A model generated the notes under the pieces. The model was not told the DNA's origin and did not search any database. It saw nothing but the letters and a program-made list of their open reading frames with translations. The position numbers and the translations under genes were made by a program. This document shows, in pieces, positions 15,098 to 15,542 of a stretch of 15,542 nt of DNA. Positions within the stretch are counted from its first letter, which is position 1. Every line of letters starts with the position of its first letter. Source of the DNA: Bacillota bacterium (GTDB lineage Bacteria > Bacillota > Clostridia > Lachnospirales > Lachnospiraceae); contig JAEWPN010000211.1 in the NCBI GenBank assembly GCA_023399455.1, forward strand, positions 1 to 15,542. Reading direction: 5' to 3'.

Positions 15098-15369
15098 AAC
15101 AGTGTATGGATTCCGATAATCTGCATCGGCGCCTGAGCAAGATCGTTGGTCAGGTACAGGCAATTGACAGAATGGTGGACGAGGATGTTCCCTGTGAAGA
15201 CATACTTTCACAAATCAATGCGGCGAAATCTGCTCTCCATAAAGTTGGACAAGTGGTTTTAGAGGGTCATATTAACCATTGTGTAAAGGATGGAATCGAG
15301 CACGGCGATGCCGACAAGACGATAGCGAGTTTTACAAAAGCGGTGGAACGTTTTGCCAATATGACTTAA
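15094..15369 (+). CDS. csoR: CsoR/DUF156-family metal-sensing transcriptional repressor
   Basis: 91-aa all-helical repressor of the CsoR/RcnR/FrmR family, which releases DNA on binding metal or another inducer. The start ATG 15094 gives MKQCMDSDNLHRRL, the usual opening helix; ATG 15082 would add four residues and has its ribosome-binding-like sequence too close. Core signature RRLSKIVGQVQAIDRM at about 12-27. The ligand triad seen in Cu(I)-sensing CsoR proteins is present with correct spacing: Cys34 (PCEDIL), His59 and Cys63 (GHINHC). This favours copper(I) sensing over the CstR (sulfide) or RcnR (nickel/cobalt) types. No copper-exporter gene follows before the terminator, so its targets besides itself are outside the window. 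Cys4 is an additional cysteine. Confidence 0.9.
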   Translation: MKQCMDSDNLHRRLSKIVGQVQAIDRMVDEDVPCEDILSQINAAKSALHKVGQVVLEGHINHCVKDGIEHGDADKTIASFTKAVERFANMT

Positions 15370-15381
15370 TCGATCGGAGAG

Positions 15382-15414
15382 AAAAACCGGCCCAAGTGAA
15401 GGGGCCGGTTTTTT
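15382..15414 (+). terminator. Intrinsic terminator of the csoR-type gene
   Basis: ACCGGCCC pairs with GGGCCGGT (arms 15386-15393 and 15402-15409, with flanking A/T pairs) around an 8-nt loop and is followed by six T. It begins 13 bases after the stop codon. The A-run before the stem makes it potentially active in both directions. Confidence 0.9.
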
Positions 15415-15437
15415 AATTATGGGCTTTAGCCTGTTGA

Positions 15438-15475
15438 GTGTGACGGAGTTTCTCAAAAGAGAAACGTAGACATAC
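15438..15475. repeat. Imperfect hairpin of unknown role
   Basis: GTTTCTC (15448-15454) and GAGAAAC (15459-15465) form a perfect 7-bp stem with an AAAA loop. After an internal loop, GTGTG (15438-15442) can pair with CATAC (15471-15475) using one G-U. It lies between two terminators in a stretch without genes. It could belong to the 3' untranslated region of a minus-strand gene beyond the right edge. Confidence 0.4.
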
Positions 15476-15480
15476 GAAAC

Positions 15481-15506
15481 AAAAATCCCCCTGCTTTGCG
15501 GGGGGA
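15481..15506 (-). terminator. Intrinsic terminator reading on the minus strand
   Basis: CCCCCTGC (15487-15494) and GCGGGGGG (15498-15505) form an 8-bp GC-rich stem with one G-U and a three-base loop. On the minus strand the stem is followed by ATTTTTG, the T tract of an intrinsic terminator. It should end a minus-strand gene located to the right of the window. No coding sequence is seen in 15415-15542. Confidence 0.75.
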
Positions 15507-15542
15507 GGCAGATTGTTATACAAAAAAATCACCTTTCCGTTA

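Larger units (their letters stand above)
14990..15099 (+). repeat. Pair of 30-bp direct repeats offset by 80 bp in the csoR leader
   Basis: Positions 14990-15019 and 15070-15099 match at 26 of 30 bases. Each has TATGAGA, a GAGA(A/G)AGG ribosome-binding-like stretch, TGGTTATTA and a start-like codon: GTG at 15014 and the csoR ATG at 15094. All four differences are transitions. The 50 bases between them are unrelated to csoR and contain two inverted repeats: an 11-bp AT-rich one (15012-15035) and GCCTGC...GCAGGC (15046-15069). Confidence 0.75.

Noticed and set aside
15094..15369. CsoR-type protein as a CstR (sulfide) or RcnR (nickel/cobalt) member
   Set aside because: The Cys34-His59-Cys63 triad and spacing match Cu(I)-binding CsoR. 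CstR lacks the His, and RcnR has a different N-terminal His ligand set.

Overview
The window looks like chromosomal DNA of a Gram-positive Clostridia member, most likely Lachnospiraceae. The evidence is strong AGGAGG-type ribosome binding sites, lipobox substrate-binding proteins with Ala/Glu/Thr-rich linkers, YesM/YesN-type two-component genes, and ABC sugar importers without their own ATPase. The family-level assignment is an inference from gene style, not from a marker gene.

Layout. (1) Positions 136-3369 hold a carbohydrate ABC importer: a lipoprotein binding protein and two MalF/MalG-type permeases. A 13-bp RNA hairpin separates the binding protein from the permeases. (2) Positions 3457-8370 hold a second, larger binding lipoprotein of the LipO/YtcQ type. 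It is followed by a YesM-type membrane histidine kinase and a YesN-type response regulator with an AraC-type DNA-binding domain. This looks like a sensing module for the first importer. (3) Positions 8458-14416 hold a second sugar importer (binding protein and two permeases), then malQ (4-alpha-glucanotransferase) and a LacI-family regulator. malQ points to maltose or maltodextrin as the substrate. This operon has a well-formed promoter with phased A-tracts upstream. Immediately downstream of its -10 box lie three perfectly abutting 12-bp repeats resembling LacI-family operators. A terminator/attenuator hairpin sits between its binding protein and its permeases. (4) Positions 14413-14862, minus strand, hold a CYTH-domain protein whose stop codon overlaps that of the lacI-type gene. 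(5) Positions 14937-15414 hold a CsoR-type metal-sensing repressor with a clear promoter, an operator at its transcription start, an unusual duplicated leader and a terminator. The right edge carries a second terminator that reads on the minus strand, so a convergent gene probably lies just outside.

How the parts fit. Two sugar importers are under two kinds of control: extracellular or envelope sensing by the two-component system (inferred), and intracellular sugar sensing by the LacI-family protein (inferred). Neither importer has an ATP-binding subunit here, so both probably use a shared MsmX-type ATPase encoded elsewhere. Imported maltodextrins would be remodelled by MalQ in the cytoplasm. 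The CYTH and CsoR genes are separate units.

No wholly new multi-gene system is evident. The most unusual signals are regulatory: the triple 12-bp operator array, the csoR leader with an 80-bp-offset repeat and a reading frame ending on the csoR start codon, and the long hairpin that holds a Shine-Dalgarno sequence ahead of the LipO-like gene. No tRNA, rRNA, CRISPR array or insertion sequence was seen, and no gene-free stretch exceeds about 230 bases.
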